DNA of 64,000 nucleotides from Hoeflea algicola (GCF_026619415.1 NZ_JAOVZR010000001.1:2356001-2420000); one strand, 5' to 3'; counted from the first letter of the stretch, positions 15,476 through 25,591 are shown. The notes: generated by a model from the letters alone, not told the origin. Made by a program: numbers and translations.

Positions 15476-16023
15476 TGGATTGCTCCTGTAATCAGATTGG
15501 CTGGGTCATCATCGAGCCCAGTAGGACCAAGCACATAGGCGTCGGGAATTTCGGCCAATTGAACCACCGTGCCGCCGTTTTCATCCGCAAACACGTTGGC
15601 AGCAACCTCGGTGCCAAATGGAATCACCTCCGGTGTTCCCATGCCGCCGGTCTTGCGCGAACCGATCACGAACCAGGCCTGGCTGGCATCAATCCAGGTA
15701 TCCTCTTCCGGAAAGGCCCAGTTCTTCGCCTTAGCCATGTCGTTGACATAGACAACGACCGCCTCGGAAAGCTCTTCGGGCGACCGGATATAGGCGATGC
15801 CGTCACGCACCTGGCTGAACCAGATCGGATGCGGGTTGTTGGCCAGAAAGATCTGCGCCTTGGGCCCGGTGTGTTCCAGCACGGTCATGTTGCAATAATG
15901 ACCGACGGCTTCCTCCGACAGCGCCACCGGCTGCGGCACCGCCACCTCGGCCTGCTCTTCGCTGCAGGCGGAGATCGAGATCATCACCATGACAAGAGCG
16001 ATCGGTTTGAGAGCAATCTTCAT
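15472..16023 (-). CDS. nosL: NosL copper-chaperone lipoprotein
   Basis: 183 aa. The signal peptide ends in a lipobox ISAC with lipidation at Cys20. The conserved NosL core YCNMTVLEHTGPKAQIFL carries the Met and His residues used to bind copper(I). It delivers copper towards NosZ assembly through the NosDFY complex. Both ends overlap neighbours by 4 nt, so translation is coupled with nosY and nosX. Confidence 0.92.
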   Translation of the reverse strand: MKIALKPIALVMVMISISACSEEQAEVAVPQPVALSEEAVGHYCNMTVLEHTGPKAQIFLANNPHPIWFSQVRDGIAYIRSPEELSEAVVVYVNDMAKAKNWAFPEEDTWIDASQAWFVIGSRKTGGMGTPEVIPFGTEVAANVFADENGGTVVQLAEIPDAYVLGPTGLDDDPANLITGAIQ

Positions 16024-16853
16024 GGCCGAATCCTGTGCATCACCATTGTTGAGAGACCCAGCGCCAGCATCGCCCAGGCCACGGGGCTAATCATCACCGC
16101 GAGGCCGGAAAGCGGCGTGGCCGATCCCATGTCGCCACCCAGATTGCTGCCCATGGCGGCCGCATCGATCGCGTTCATGTTGTAAAGCCTGAATGCATCG
16201 GCCGGGTTGAGTACCAGCAGCCAGGGAAACAGGGTTCGCGCAAAAACGCCGTCCTGGCTCGCCAGAAGACCGCCGAGCAGTGCCAGATCATACAGCACCA
16301 CCGCAAACAGCCAGATTGCGACGGCCAGTGCGGCGGCGGTACCGGTTTGCCGTACACTGGCGCTGGCGATGTAGCCGATGGCAATAAAGGTCGCACCCAG
16401 CACAATGCTGCTGGCGATAAGCCGGGCAACATCGACAAGTGCGCTCCAATCGCCGCCGCCACCTGCGTAAAAAGCGACAAGACCGGCGATGCCATAGCCG
16501 ATGACCACGGCAATGCTCAACACCGTTACATGGCCGATAAATTTACCCAGCAGCACCGTGCCCCGCGAGACCGGGCTCGCCAGCACCAGTTGCAAGGTGC
16601 CGCGATCGATCTCGCCGGCAATGGCGTCAAACGACAGCAACAGTGCGATCAGCGGCACCAGATAGACCGACAAGGTCGACAGGCTGGCAACCACCACGGT
16701 AACCGCATTGGTCTTGATCTCGCCGGTCGGGGCGCTGCCGATAAGCACCAGAATAAGCGCAAAAACTAGCAAGATCAGCGATGACAGGATGATCCAGCGG
16801 TTGCGCAGGCCAATCCGGATTTCGGTCGCAGCAATAGTCGAGATGCCGTGCAT
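16020..16853 (-). CDS. nosY: NosY: membrane permease of the NosDFY ABC complex
   Basis: 277 aa from ATG at 16853 (MHGISTIAATEIRIGLRNRW), which has GGAG 8 nt upstream; an open frame back to 16913 lies inside nosF. Six membrane segments are visible, starting with IILSSLILLVFALILVLIG and ending near MISPVAWAMLALGLS. The FDAIAGEIDRGTLQLVLASPVSRGTVLLGKF stretch is the ABC-2 type loop. With NosF and NosD it transfers a component needed for the CuZ site of nitrous oxide reductase. The upstream nosF frame runs into this gene. Confidence 0.9.
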   Translation of the reverse strand: MHGISTIAATEIRIGLRNRWIILSSLILLVFALILVLIGSAPTGEIKTNAVTVVVASLSTLSVYLVPLIALLLSFDAIAGEIDRGTLQLVLASPVSRGTVLLGKFIGHVTVLSIAVVIGYGIAGLVAFYAGGGGDWSALVDVARLIASSIVLGATFIAIGYIASASVRQTGTAAALAVAIWLFAVVLYDLALLGGLLASQDGVFARTLFPWLLVLNPADAFRLYNMNAIDAAAMGSNLGGDMGSATPLSGLAVMISPVAWAMLALGLSTMVMHRIRP

Positions 16854-17769
16854 CACGCAGCACTCCCTGGTTGGGGCCAATGTCGGATTTGGAGAAATAC
16901 CGATAGATCTCATCCAGCGACGGCGGCGTCACATCCACATCTTCCACCCGTGCTCCAAGGTCATTGATCTTTGACAGCGCGGCCATCTTGCCGTTTCTCG
17001 GACACATGATCTCCACCGAAGCACCGTTGACGCGCTTGCCGCCAATCCGCTCAAACACTTCGTCAAGCGCGTTTGCGGCGGCGCGAACCCGGATCCGGAT
17101 CGGCAGATCCGCCTCCGCCTGCAGCGTCGACAGCGGCCCATTGGCCACCAGCTCGCCCTTGCGCAGAATGGCGACGCGGTCGGTTTTGGCTTCAAGTTCG
17201 CTCAGGCCGTGCGACGACAGCAGCACCGAGCCACCATTGCCGGCGACCTCGGCGATCAGCTCATAGAAGTGCTGCCGCGAAATCGGGTCGAGACCCGAGG
17301 TCGGCTCGTCAAGCAACAACAGTCCAGGCCGCCCGACCAGCGCCTGCGCCAGGCCGAGGCGCTGGCGCATGCCCTTCGAATAGGTTTCCACCCGCCGGTC
17401 GGCTGCTTCAACCAGATCGACCTTCTTCAACACATCCTGCACCGCATCCGATGCTGCGCCCTTGAGGCTCGCATAGAAGCGAACGATTTCCCTGCCGGTC
17501 AGCATTTTCGGAAACGCCACCTGTTCCGGCAGATAGGAGACCACACGCCGCGCGGCATCGCTACCGGGGGCGTGGTCGGCGATCGAAAGCGTACCGCTGG
17601 TGGGTTTGATGAACCCCAGCACAATGCGGAACAATGTGGTCTTGCCGGCGCCATTGTGCCCCAGCAACGCCACTTGTTCTCCGGGCGCCACGTCGATGCT
17701 GACATTGGTCAAGGCGGTTACAGCCTTGAACTTCATGCAGACATCACGAGCCTTGAGGACCTCGCTCAT
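16627..17769 (-). CDS. nosF: NosF: ATPase of the NosDFY complex, with an abnormal C-terminal read-through
   Basis: 380 aa as read; the family is normally about 300. Walker A GHNGAGKTT is at residues 37-45, the signature YSKGMRQRLGLAQAL and Walker B LLLLDEPTSGLD follow, and the expected C-terminus is near DEIYRYFSKSDIGPNQG at about residue 300. The frame then continues about 75 codons across the nosY start. In the -1 frame a TGA overlaps the nosY ATG (TGATG at 16856-16852), the usual coupled layout. Either a one-base indel exists here or NosF is truly extended. Confidence 0.85.
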   Translation of the reverse strand: MSEVLKARDVCMKFKAVTALTNVSIDVAPGEQVALLGHNGAGKTTLFRIVLGFIKPTSGTLSIADHAPGSDAARRVVSYLPEQVAFPKMLTGREIVRFYASLKGAASDAVQDVLKKVDLVEAADRRVETYSKGMRQRLGLAQALVGRPGLLLLDEPTSGLDPISRQHFYELIAEVAGNGGSVLLSSHGLSELEAKTDRVAILRKGELVANGPLSTLQAEADLPIRIRVRAAANALDEVFERIGGKRVNGASVEIMCPRNGKMAALSKINDLGARVEDVDVTPPSLDEIYRYFSKSDIGPNQGVLRDARHLDYCCDRNPDWPAQPLDHPVIADLASFCAYSGAYRQRPDRRDQDQCGYRGGCQPVDLVGLSGAADRTVAVV

Positions 17770-19034
17770 TGCCGGGCTGCCTTCCAGTTGCGTGCCGTTT
17801 CCGGCAGGTCATGCGGTTTCATCAGCGGCTTGTCGTCGACAATTCCGCCCGGCAGCAACGCCGGAAATTCACTCTGCGCCCAGCGCACAAGCTGTACTGC
17901 GGGGCTGCCAAGCAGCAGTTTGGCCGAAGGCTGGGTCCACAATACCCGATCCATCGCATCATTGGGCCGGAACGCCTGGTCGGCGATGCCATCCCCGTTG
18001 ACGTCATAGGCAGCGTGATCGCTCCAGTAATTGCCCGACCAGGTGTGATCCTTGGTGCTGACAAACTTGATCTGGGTGCGATTGCCGACAAAGGCATTGC
18101 CTGTAATCGCATTGCGTGCCGAGCCACCGGTAAAGTGAATGCCGATTTCGCAACCTTCGATGCGGTTGTCTTTGATCAGGTTCTTGTTGGCGTTGTAGAC
18201 AAACAGGCATTTTTCGCCGCCGCCGACAACGGCATTGCCCTCGATCACCGCATTATTGGCATAGTTGAGCATGATCCCGTGATCACGATCATCAAGCGAG
18301 ATGTTGTCGCGCATGGTCACGCGCTTTGAAAACATGATGGCGTAACCAAGATGGTTGCCAATCGAGACGTTGCCGGAAACGTCGCTGTCATCGGCATTCA
18401 TGTAGTGAATGGCAAAACGTAGCTTTTCGAAGCGATTGTTTGTGAAGGTATTCTTGCGGCTGGTATTGACGAAAATGCCATCCCTGCCCTGGCGGATCGT
18501 GTTGCCGGTCACCTTGGCGCCCGGTGCGTTCCAGACATAGACGCCGTTGCCGCGCCGGTTCATCAGCCTGTCGTCGCCGCCAATGATGGTATTGCCTTCG
18601 ACAAGCGCATCGCGTGCGCCATGGATGTCGACACCATAGAGATTGTCTTCGATCTGATTGTTGCGAACGATGGCACGGAGAGCTTTCTTGGTCATCTGCA
18701 CGCCGCTGTCGATGGTCTGGTGCGAGCGACCCGAGCTTGTCAGGGTCAAACCTTCGATAATCACGTCCGGTGCATCAATGGTGATCACCGAGCCGGTGCC
18801 CGTGCCAACCACATGCGCCTTGCCTTGGCCGTCGATTTCAAGCGCCTTCGTCAGGACAAGGCCACCCTGATAGGTCCCTGCTTCCAAAAGCAGACGGTCG
18901 CCCGGCTGGGCCAGTTCGACCGCCCGCACCAGTGCATCCGGACCCGGCTCGACGCGGAGATCGGCGGCGTGCGCCATCCCCGCGAGGAGCGTGGTTCCAA
19001 GCAGCACTGCAAATGTGCGGGCGGTCAGGTTCAT
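17766..19034 (-). CDS. nosD: NosD: periplasmic right-handed beta-helix protein
   Basis: 422 aa. The signal peptide MNLTARTFAVLLGTTLLAGMAHA is followed by repeated beta-helix turns, for example VIEGNAVVGGGEKCLF, LIKDNRIEGCEIGIHF and AITGNAFVGNRTQIKF, and a NYWSDHAAYDVNGDGIAD segment typical of NosD. It is the periplasmic partner of NosFY and is required for CuZ maturation. It overlaps nosF by 4 nt and follows nosZ by 12 nt. Confidence 0.94.
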   Translation of the reverse strand: MNLTARTFAVLLGTTLLAGMAHAADLRVEPGPDALVRAVELAQPGDRLLLEAGTYQGGLVLTKALEIDGQGKAHVVGTGTGSVITIDAPDVIIEGLTLTSSGRSHQTIDSGVQMTKKALRAIVRNNQIEDNLYGVDIHGARDALVEGNTIIGGDDRLMNRRGNGVYVWNAPGAKVTGNTIRQGRDGIFVNTSRKNTFTNNRFEKLRFAIHYMNADDSDVSGNVSIGNHLGYAIMFSKRVTMRDNISLDDRDHGIMLNYANNAVIEGNAVVGGGEKCLFVYNANKNLIKDNRIEGCEIGIHFTGGSARNAITGNAFVGNRTQIKFVSTKDHTWSGNYWSDHAAYDVNGDGIADQAFRPNDAMDRVLWTQPSAKLLLGSPAVQLVRWAQSEFPALLPGGIVDDKPLMKPHDLPETARNWKAARQ

Positions 19035-19046
19035 GGTCGGTTAGCC

Positions 19047-20966
19047 TCAGGCCTTGCGTGGTTCGACAAGCATGCGTCCGCGCATTTCCATGTGCAGGGC
19101 ATGGCAGAACCACTGGCAGTAGAACCAGTGAACGCCTGGACGGTTCGCCGTGAATGTGACCGACGCGGTCGCCTGTGGCGCCACTTCCATCGCAACGCCG
19201 TAGTTGGATATGGAGAACCCGTGGGTCACGTCATCCACATCATCAAGGTTGGTCACATATACCGTGACTTCCTGTCCCTGCTTGACCGTGAATTTCTCAA
19301 GGCCGAACTGCGGGGCAACCGAGGTCATGTAGACGCGCACCTTGTCGCCGTCCTCGATGACAACGTCATCATATTCGAGGTCGACTCCATCGGCTTTCGC
19401 CTGGGCAACGGCATCGGCAAACATCGTATCGTCGCGCGACCAGACATTGACCGGGTTGACGATGTCCGCACGCACCAAACAGACGTCATGTGGTTCGGCA
19501 AAGGTCGGTCCATCGTGTACCACCTTCATCTCATCGGTCGAGATATCGATGATCTGTTCGTTTTCCGGCTTCAGCGGACCAACATTGAGGAACCGGTCCT
19601 TGGAGAACTTGTTGAGCGAGATCAGCCACGCACCGTCCGCCTCCTTGGTTTCACCCATGGTGGTGTGGTTGTGGCCCGGCTGATAATGCACATCGACCTT
19701 GGAGACGATCGGATCGACATCCTCACCGGCGAAGGCGCGGATAGCCTTGGCGATATCCCACTTCACCATCTGGCTGTCGAGGAACAGCGTCGTGTAGGCA
19801 AAGCCCTTGCCATCGAACGCGGTGTGAAGCGGCCCAAGTCCGAGTTCCGGTTCGGCAACGATGCAAGACCGCGGATCAGCGTCTTCTTCGAACAGTGCAT
19901 CGACCTTGGTCACATCAATCACCGAAACCGTCGGCGACAATTTGCCGTTGATCATGATGTGAACGCCATCAGGCGCGGTGTTGACGCCATGCGGGCTGTT
20001 GGGGATAGGAATGTAGCGGGTGTACTTCTTGTTCTGTCCCTTGCGGCCGTCGATGACCGGCACGCCGTTAAGCACCTGCACATCGCCGGCAGCAACGCCT
20101 TCTTCAATGGCCTTGATGTTGAACACCACCACATGGTCGAGTTCGCTCTCGGTCATTTCGGCAAGGTTCATGCCCATTTCCGAGTTGTAGCTGGTCGAGA
20201 AGGCGTACTTGCCCTGATAGTCGCAGTCGGTGTTGTCGAGGTTGCCCGACACGATGACCTGCCAGGATACCTTCATCTCGTCGCCGTCAATGGCGGTGAA
20301 GATATTCACGTACTGCGACGGGTCGTCCAGAATGGTGCCGTCATTGACCAGCGGTGCTTCATGCTCGCCATTGGCGAAGACGTAGCCGGTCCGCGGGAAC
20401 TTCTGCGGCCGCATGCCGTGGATGTCCTGGGCATTCGGGATCTCGATGATCTTGTCGCATTTCATCACGTCGCAGCGGACGCGGGCGACGCGGGTGTTGG
20501 CCTTGTCCTGCATGAACAGATACCGACCGTCATAGGTGCCGTCGGTGAAAGACATATGCGGATGGTGAAGGTCACCATTGTCATAGGTCTTCATGCCCTT
20601 GGCGGCGAGAAACTCCTTGGTTTCTTCAGTCAGGCCTTCGGTGAGCACTTTCAGGCTCTCATTGGTCTGACCCCAGCCGGTGGCCGAGCAACGGTTGAAC
20701 ACCGGAACCCGCATCAACTCGCGCATTGAAGGGAAACCGAGAATGCGCATCTCGCCGGTCTGGCCCGAAGACCAGAAGCCGTAATAGGGGTCGAGCTCAC
20801 CGGGTTCGAAGTGCAATTTCGGTGTCGCTGCATGCGCCTTGCTGACAAGCGCACCGCTCAGCAGGTTTGAGCCCATGCCCGATCCTGCGACAAAAGCTCC
20901 GCCGGCCGTGGCGGCCATGAGATTGCGCCGGGAAAGGCCTTTCCGTTTTGTTTCTTCACCTGACAT
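19047..20966 (-). CDS. nosZ: NosZ: nitrous oxide reductase, clade I (Tat-exported)
   Basis: 639 aa. The twin-arginine signal ([16 protein letters not shown]) marks a clade-I enzyme. It reduces N2O to N2 in the periplasm. The N-terminal beta-propeller carries CuZ ligands, including the HPH pair near residues 135-137. The C-terminal cupredoxin has the CuA ligands His582 (VTHGF), Cys617, Trp619, Cys621, His625 and Met628 in [12 protein letters not shown]. All key residues are present, so it should be active. It lies 13 nt after nosR. Confidence 0.96.
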   Translation of the reverse strand: MSGEETKRKGLSRRNLMAATAGGAFVAGSGMGSNLLSGALVSKAHAATPKLHFEPGELDPYYGFWSSGQTGEMRILGFPSMRELMRVPVFNRCSATGWGQTNESLKVLTEGLTEETKEFLAAKGMKTYDNGDLHHPHMSFTDGTYDGRYLFMQDKANTRVARVRCDVMKCDKIIEIPNAQDIHGMRPQKFPRTGYVFANGEHEAPLVNDGTILDDPSQYVNIFTAIDGDEMKVSWQVIVSGNLDNTDCDYQGKYAFSTSYNSEMGMNLAEMTESELDHVVVFNIKAIEEGVAAGDVQVLNGVPVIDGRKGQNKKYTRYIPIPNSPHGVNTAPDGVHIMINGKLSPTVSVIDVTKVDALFEEDADPRSCIVAEPELGLGPLHTAFDGKGFAYTTLFLDSQMVKWDIAKAIRAFAGEDVDPIVSKVDVHYQPGHNHTTMGETKEADGAWLISLNKFSKDRFLNVGPLKPENEQIIDISTDEMKVVHDGPTFAEPHDVCLVRADIVNPVNVWSRDDTMFADAVAQAKADGVDLEYDDVVIEDGDKVRVYMTSVAPQFGLEKFTVKQGQEVTVYVTNLDDVDDVTHGFSISNYGVAMEVAPQATASVTFTANRPGVHWFYCQWFCHALHMEMRGRMLVEPRKA

Positions 20967-20979
20967 TTGCTAGTTCCTT

Positions 20980-23232
20980 TCAGGTTGTTGACTGAGACGT
21001 CGTGGTCGTCCCCACAAGCGGCTGCCCTGATCCGCCGGATTTCGGCGACGTCGGACTCATATTGTTTTGCTTGAGGAATTTTTCGCGTTTGGTGGCTTTC
21101 TTGATGCACACCGGGCACTTGGTATCGCTCTGGTAGAGCACCTGGCAGTGCAGGCACTGCAGGCATTCGTTGGGGTTGATATTGCCTTCAGGATGGATCG
21201 CCTGGACCATGCACTCCTTGGCACAGCGCTGGCACGGATCACCGCATTCCTTGTAGCGCTTGAGCCAATCGAACATCCTCAGCCGCGCCGGGATCGCCAG
21301 TGCCGCACCGAGCGGGCACAGGTAACGGCAATAGAACCGCTCGATGAACAGGCCGGCGCCAAGCAGCACCACCACGAACAGGATGTAGGGCCAGCCGCGC
21401 TGGAATTTCAGGATGATCGCCGTCTTGAAGGGTTCAATCTCCGCATAGCGCTCGGCCATTTCCAGCGAATAGAGAGAGAGGCCGAACAGACCGAGGAAGA
21501 TCATGTACTTGATCGGCCACAGCCGCTCATGCAGGCCCCAGGGAAGGGTGTATTGCGGGATTTTGAAAAAGCGGGCGATCTTGTTGGTCAGTTCCTGCAA
21601 CGCACCAAACGGGCAGAGCCAGCCGCAGTACACACCGCGCCCCCAGAACAGCAGCGACGCCGCCACCGAGAACCAGAGGATGAAGACCAGCGGGTCCATC
21701 AGAAAGGCGTTCCACGAAAAGCCGGTCGTCACCGCCGAGAAGAACGCCAGCACATTGACCACCGACAATTGCCCATTGGCGTACCAGCCAAGGCCAACAA
21801 GCGTGAAAGTCAGGAAGCCGATGCGAAACCAGTAGGTAAAGCGCTCATACTTTGTCACCTGCATCTGAAAGAAGAACACTCCGGTCAGAAGGATGAGAGC
21901 GGCCACCAGCACAACCACTTCGACGCGTTTCTGAATCCAGATCCGCTTCCACAAATGGCTCAGTTCGCTGGTGTCGGAGACGGCCACATCGCTCTGGATC
22001 CGCGCGTTGTTGACCTCCGGAGCGGCGGCAGCCAGCTTTTCGGTGTAGCGATCGGGAATCCGGTAACCCAGATCGAAGGTGATGAACGCCTTGTCGATGG
22101 CGCCGACAGCACGCTGCACCAGCAATTGCAGGCGGAACGGCTCGGCCGGGTCAAATCCACTTTCGGCCTTGACCTTGAAGATATCAAGTTCGGTGAAGGA
22201 TGGCGCATCTTCGGGCGCCAGCTTGCCAAGCCGTCTGTGCTGCTTGTCATGAAACCGAACGGCCGTATCGCCCTGGATCAGATGCATGCGATCAAAGATT
22301 CCGCCGCGAACATAGCCCGAGCCCTTGAAGGAGTATTTGCCGCGGCCAACCACCAGAATGGCCTGGTCGCCCTCGTCGAGCCACTCGAGCAGATTTGCGT
22401 ATTCGCTGTCACCAAGCAGCGTGCGACCGATTTCAGGCGCGCTGACCAGCGCCATCTGCATGTCGATGAAGGTGGCGTCCGGGTCACCCTTTTCGGCACG
22501 CTTGATGGCGCGCGGATCGCCGGTTTCTTCAAACGCCGCATTGACCTGTCCGACGTCGAGCCGAAGGCTGCGGATGGAGCCGTCGCCAGCGAGTGTCTGC
22601 CAATCGGAAACCGGTATATCGTCACCCGCCGGCATGAGCAGTGCCTTGGTCGGGCCGCTGCTTGCCAGTTCCGGCTCGAGCGAACCGAGCCCCAGCGCGC
22701 GCGCCACTTTCAGGCCGGCGCGGACAATCGAATCGTCAATGACGATGATGGTCACAGTCGCGCCCGAGACAATGTCGAGATCATGCGCCGAACCGCCGGC
22801 TTCCGCCTCTGCGATAAGGTCGAGCCCGGCATATTTTTCCGTGACCGCTTTGATTTTCGCTTCGGGAATACCGACGAGCACGATCGGTTCGGAATGCTTG
22901 ACCAGGCGGACACCCGTGACCTGCGCTTTCGGATCAACCCCCATCAGCGTGTGGATCGGCTTTCCCGAATAGCCGGTGGTCGTCACAAAGTCCGAAGTCA
23001 GGAACACATAGCCCAGAACCTGACCGTCCTTCAGCGCCTCAACCACGGGAATATCGCTGCGAAGCGGGCCATACTCGGTAGCGTCAGGGACGATCTCCCC
23101 GACACTGACTTCGTCCAGGAATTTCATGACCAGCGGCTCGGCCTGCGCGCCGCCCACGCCAAGCACCAGGCTGGTGATCAACGCGAACAATGAAATAATC
23201 CAACTATGGCCGCGGCCCGGTTTGCTCATCAT
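20980..23232 (-). CDS. nosR: NosR: membrane flavo-iron-sulfur protein for NosZ expression and electron supply
   Basis: 750 aa. A signal peptide and a periplasmic FMN-binding domain (HDLDIVSGATVTIIVIDDSI contains the flavinylated Thr region) come first, then a large periplasmic part, about six membrane helices, two CxxxCP motifs (CGWLCPFGAL and CRYLCPLGAA), and two ferredoxin-like 4Fe-4S clusters (CGDPCQRCAKEC, CLQCLHCQ). NosR is needed for nos expression and NosZ activity. It is the first gene of the operon, with an FNR/NnrR box 60-70 bp upstream. Confidence 0.95.
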   Translation of the reverse strand: MMSKPGRGHSWIISLFALITSLVLGVGGAQAEPLVMKFLDEVSVGEIVPDATEYGPLRSDIPVVEALKDGQVLGYVFLTSDFVTTTGYSGKPIHTLMGVDPKAQVTGVRLVKHSEPIVLVGIPEAKIKAVTEKYAGLDLIAEAEAGGSAHDLDIVSGATVTIIVIDDSIVRAGLKVARALGLGSLEPELASSGPTKALLMPAGDDIPVSDWQTLAGDGSIRSLRLDVGQVNAAFEETGDPRAIKRAEKGDPDATFIDMQMALVSAPEIGRTLLGDSEYANLLEWLDEGDQAILVVGRGKYSFKGSGYVRGGIFDRMHLIQGDTAVRFHDKQHRRLGKLAPEDAPSFTELDIFKVKAESGFDPAEPFRLQLLVQRAVGAIDKAFITFDLGYRIPDRYTEKLAAAAPEVNNARIQSDVAVSDTSELSHLWKRIWIQKRVEVVVLVAALILLTGVFFFQMQVTKYERFTYWFRIGFLTFTLVGLGWYANGQLSVVNVLAFFSAVTTGFSWNAFLMDPLVFILWFSVAASLLFWGRGVYCGWLCPFGALQELTNKIARFFKIPQYTLPWGLHERLWPIKYMIFLGLFGLSLYSLEMAERYAEIEPFKTAIILKFQRGWPYILFVVVLLGAGLFIERFYCRYLCPLGAALAIPARLRMFDWLKRYKECGDPCQRCAKECMVQAIHPEGNINPNECLQCLHCQVLYQSDTKCPVCIKKATKREKFLKQNNMSPTSPKSGGSGQPLVGTTTTSQSTT

Positions 23233-23573
23233 GTTTCAGTTCATCCGATTATTCACAAAGGGAACTTAGGGGGACGCACTCAGTGGCTCTTTGATCTAGC
23301 TCAACCCCTGCGAAAAAATGTTGCATTGCATATATCTGTATTTTTGGGATGATCCCCTGGAGCAGCAGACGAACATTGTGGAATCACCGCTCACCCGAAT
23401 GCCGAAACGGCATCAGGATCAATCATTTCAACGGTAACGGGCGGTCACCGACGGACTTGAAAGGCTAAGGGTACTGGAACTCGCCGGATATTATGGCGTA
23501 TCGCTTTCGGGCGCAGGCAACGGCCAGGCGAGCTGTTGAAACAGGTGCGTCACCCTACCGAATAGAGGAACAG
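23233..23573. promoter_or_regulatory. Divergent nosR / nnrU promoter region with FNR/NnrR box
   Basis: TTGATCTAGCTCAA at 23291-23304 matches the FNR/DNR/NnrR consensus TTGAT-N4-ATCAA at 9 of 10 positions. Its centre is 65 bp before the nosR start, right for a class II activator site at -41.5. No second good box is seen near nnrU, although an imperfect ATCAATCATTTCAA lies at 23419-23432. The rest of the 341 bp holds no gene. Confidence 0.8.
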
Positions 23574-24251
23574 ATGACTAGCTGGTATGAATTCGCAATC
23601 GCCTTCCTGGCATTCTTCGTGCTGCACAGCGTGCCGGTACGGCCACCGGTTAAGGCACAGATCGTCAAACGCATCGGCGGGCGCGCCTTTACCGTGCTGT
23701 ATTCCTGTGTGTCGATATTTGCGCTGGGCTGGTTGATTTACGCCGCCGCACGGGCACCTTATGTTGAGCTCTGGAGCCCGGCCCCCTGGCAGTTCGGCGT
23801 CACATTGATCGTCATGCTGGCAGTCTGCCTCATCATCGCCTTCACGCTCGGGCGGCCCAATCCGTTTTCATTCGGCGGCACGACCGGGTCCCGCTTCGAC
23901 CCTGCGCATGCCGGTATCGTCCGCGTATACCGGCACCCGCTGCTGGTGGGTTTTCTGTTGTGGGCCGGTTCACACATGCTGCCCAACGGAGATCTCGCTC
24001 ACATTATCCTGTTCGGAGTGTTTGCCTCCTTCTCGCTGCTCGGAATGCGCTTGCTGGACCGCCGCAACAAACGGCTACTCGGCGCGGCGGAGTATAACGC
24101 ACTGGCGATCGCCGTGCGTCAGGCGCCGCTTTTACAAAGCTTCGCCCGCGACCGGTTCGTTGTCAGAACCCTGGCCGGCGTCGCTCTGTTTGCCGTGCTT
24201 CTTGTCTTGCACCCGGCGGTGATCGGCGTTTCACCATTGGCGGTTTTCTGA
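23574..24251 (+). CDS. nnrU: NnrU-family membrane protein
   Basis: 225 aa from ATG at 23574, chosen because AGAGGAACAG precedes it and the family begins at this point; the frame extends to 23493 without support. Five to six membrane helices are seen. The conserved NnrU/isoprenylcysteine-methyltransferase-like core VRVYRHPLLVGFLLWAGSHMLPNGDLAHIILF carries the RHP motif. NnrU genes accompany denitrification genes and are linked to nitric oxide metabolism; the biochemical function is unknown. Confidence 0.88.
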   Translation: MTSWYEFAIAFLAFFVLHSVPVRPPVKAQIVKRIGGRAFTVLYSCVSIFALGWLIYAAARAPYVELWSPAPWQFGVTLIVMLAVCLIIAFTLGRPNPFSFGGTTGSRFDPAHAGIVRVYRHPLLVGFLLWAGSHMLPNGDLAHIILFGVFASFSLLGMRLLDRRNKRLLGAAEYNALAIAVRQAPLLQSFARDRFVVRTLAGVALFAVLLVLHPAVIGVSPLAVF

Positions 24252-24282
24252 CGCGCTACAGTAGATTGAGCCAACGCATGCA

Positions 24283-25473
24283 TTAGCGTTCGGCTTTTGA
24301 TCTTCGCCGCCTCAGCAGCGCCGGAGCGAAGATCACCCCGAAACCGACAAACGCCGCCATCCAGGCAAAAGCCGCGACATGCAGCGCCAGCGTCTGGCTG
24401 TCAGTCGTGGCCGCCAGGATGCGGGCAACAGCTGCGACCAGCACCGATGCGAAGATGAAGACACCGGAGCGGCCCGCCTTCAGCGCCTGTCCGGTATGCC
24501 CCAGCGAAGACCGCACCATCATCGCCAAAGTCATCACGCCAACCGCGCCGACACTGAGCGCGTGCACGCCAGCCACTTGCGAAACATGGTCTGGCCAGAG
24601 AATGGCCGCTGCGATCAGGGCAAAGCCGACCGGCACGAAAAAGTAGCCCACATGTAGGATCCAGACCAGCGGATCACGCAGTGCGCGCTCGCCCGCCCAA
24701 CGCCCCACCCGGAGCAATTGCAACAGGGCCGCAACCGCCATAGTTACCGCAGTCACCATCGATTCCGGCAACGCCGTCCAGAACCCAAGGGCCAGGACCC
24801 CGACGGCAATCGAGACAACGTCAAAACGCGTGAACGCTGCCGGTAAACGCCCCGGGTTTTCCCGCACCAGCCAGTTCCGGGTAAAGCTTGGGATCACCCG
24901 CCCGCCAATCAGCATGATCAGGCTGATTGCGGCCAGTGCCGCCAGCCGACGGCTGTAATCGGAAACGCCCTCAAAATGCGCTTCCAGGTGAAAGGCGATG
25001 TTGGCCAATGTCAGCACCAACAGCGGCAACAGCACTTTCAGATTTCGCCAGTTTGCGCCGGCAATGATTTCGCGGGCAATTACCATCGCCACGGCAATCA
25101 GAAACGACACGTCGATGGCCAGTGCCGACTGCCAGCCTATGTACGATGAAAATGTCACCGCCAGCCGTCCGGCCAGCCAGATCATCACCAGCACCAGCAA
25201 GCCGTTGCCCTGCAGCGGCATCCGTCCGGTCCAGTTCGGAACCGCGGTGAACAGGAACCCGGTGATAATCGCCGGCAGAAAACCGAAATAGAGTTCATGA
25301 ACGTGCCAATCAGTTGGCGCAAACAGTGTCGACAGGCTCAACTCGCCATAGAACTGCGGTAGCCAGAGCAGAATCGACAGCCCCGAATAGAGCGCGCCGA
25401 ACAGAAAAAACGGGCGAAAACCGTAGCTCAGAAGTGCCGGGCCGGCGTAGTCGCGGGTTCGAGGAATTGCCAT
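24283..25473 (-). CDS. nnrS: NnrS-family haem/copper membrane protein
   Basis: 396 aa from ATG 25473 (MAIPRTRDYAGPALLSYGFRPFFLFG); an ATG at 25491 is possible but has no ribosome-binding site. There are twelve predicted membrane helices. The family motifs YGFRPFF, WHVHELYFGFLPAIITGFLFTAVPNWTGR, RVIPSFTRNWL and HALSVGAVGVMTLAMM carry the His residues thought to bind haem and copper. NnrS proteins protect against nitrosative stress and are commonly under NO-sensing regulators. It is divergent from nnrR. Confidence 0.92.
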   Translation of the reverse strand: MAIPRTRDYAGPALLSYGFRPFFLFGALYSGLSILLWLPQFYGELSLSTLFAPTDWHVHELYFGFLPAIITGFLFTAVPNWTGRMPLQGNGLLVLVMIWLAGRLAVTFSSYIGWQSALAIDVSFLIAVAMVIAREIIAGANWRNLKVLLPLLVLTLANIAFHLEAHFEGVSDYSRRLAALAAISLIMLIGGRVIPSFTRNWLVRENPGRLPAAFTRFDVVSIAVGVLALGFWTALPESMVTAVTMAVAALLQLLRVGRWAGERALRDPLVWILHVGYFFVPVGFALIAAAILWPDHVSQVAGVHALSVGAVGVMTLAMMVRSSLGHTGQALKAGRSGVFIFASVLVAAVARILAATTDSQTLALHVAAFAWMAAFVGFGVIFAPALLRRRRSKAER

Positions 25474-25562
25474 GATCAGATCCACATTCATTAATTTCGC
25501 GCGCCGCCGCCTTTGGGTTGCGTTGGCGCGGCTATGTCCCTAACAGTTTTGCTCACAGGGTC

Positions 25563-25578
25563 TTTGCACTGTCGCAAA
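25563..25578. promoter_or_regulatory. NnrR/FNR-type box between nnrS and nnrR
   Basis: TTTGC at 25563-25567 and GCAAA at 25574-25578 form an exact inverted repeat with 6-bp spacing, containing TTG-N8-CAA. It lies 14 bp before the nnrR start, where a bound regulator would repress, and about 97 bp before the nnrS start, where it could activate. Confidence 0.65.
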
Positions 25579-25591
25579 TTGGAGAAAACCT

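Noticed and set aside
18621..20729. A 702-codon open frame on the plus strand
   Set aside because: It lies antisense to nosD and nosZ, whose family motifs are unambiguous. The protein is His/Arg/Val-rich and matches no family; such mirrors are common in GC-rich genes.
21067..23193. A 708-codon open frame on the plus strand
   Set aside because: It is antisense to nosR, which has clear flavin and iron-sulfur motifs. The composition is that of a GC-rich shadow.
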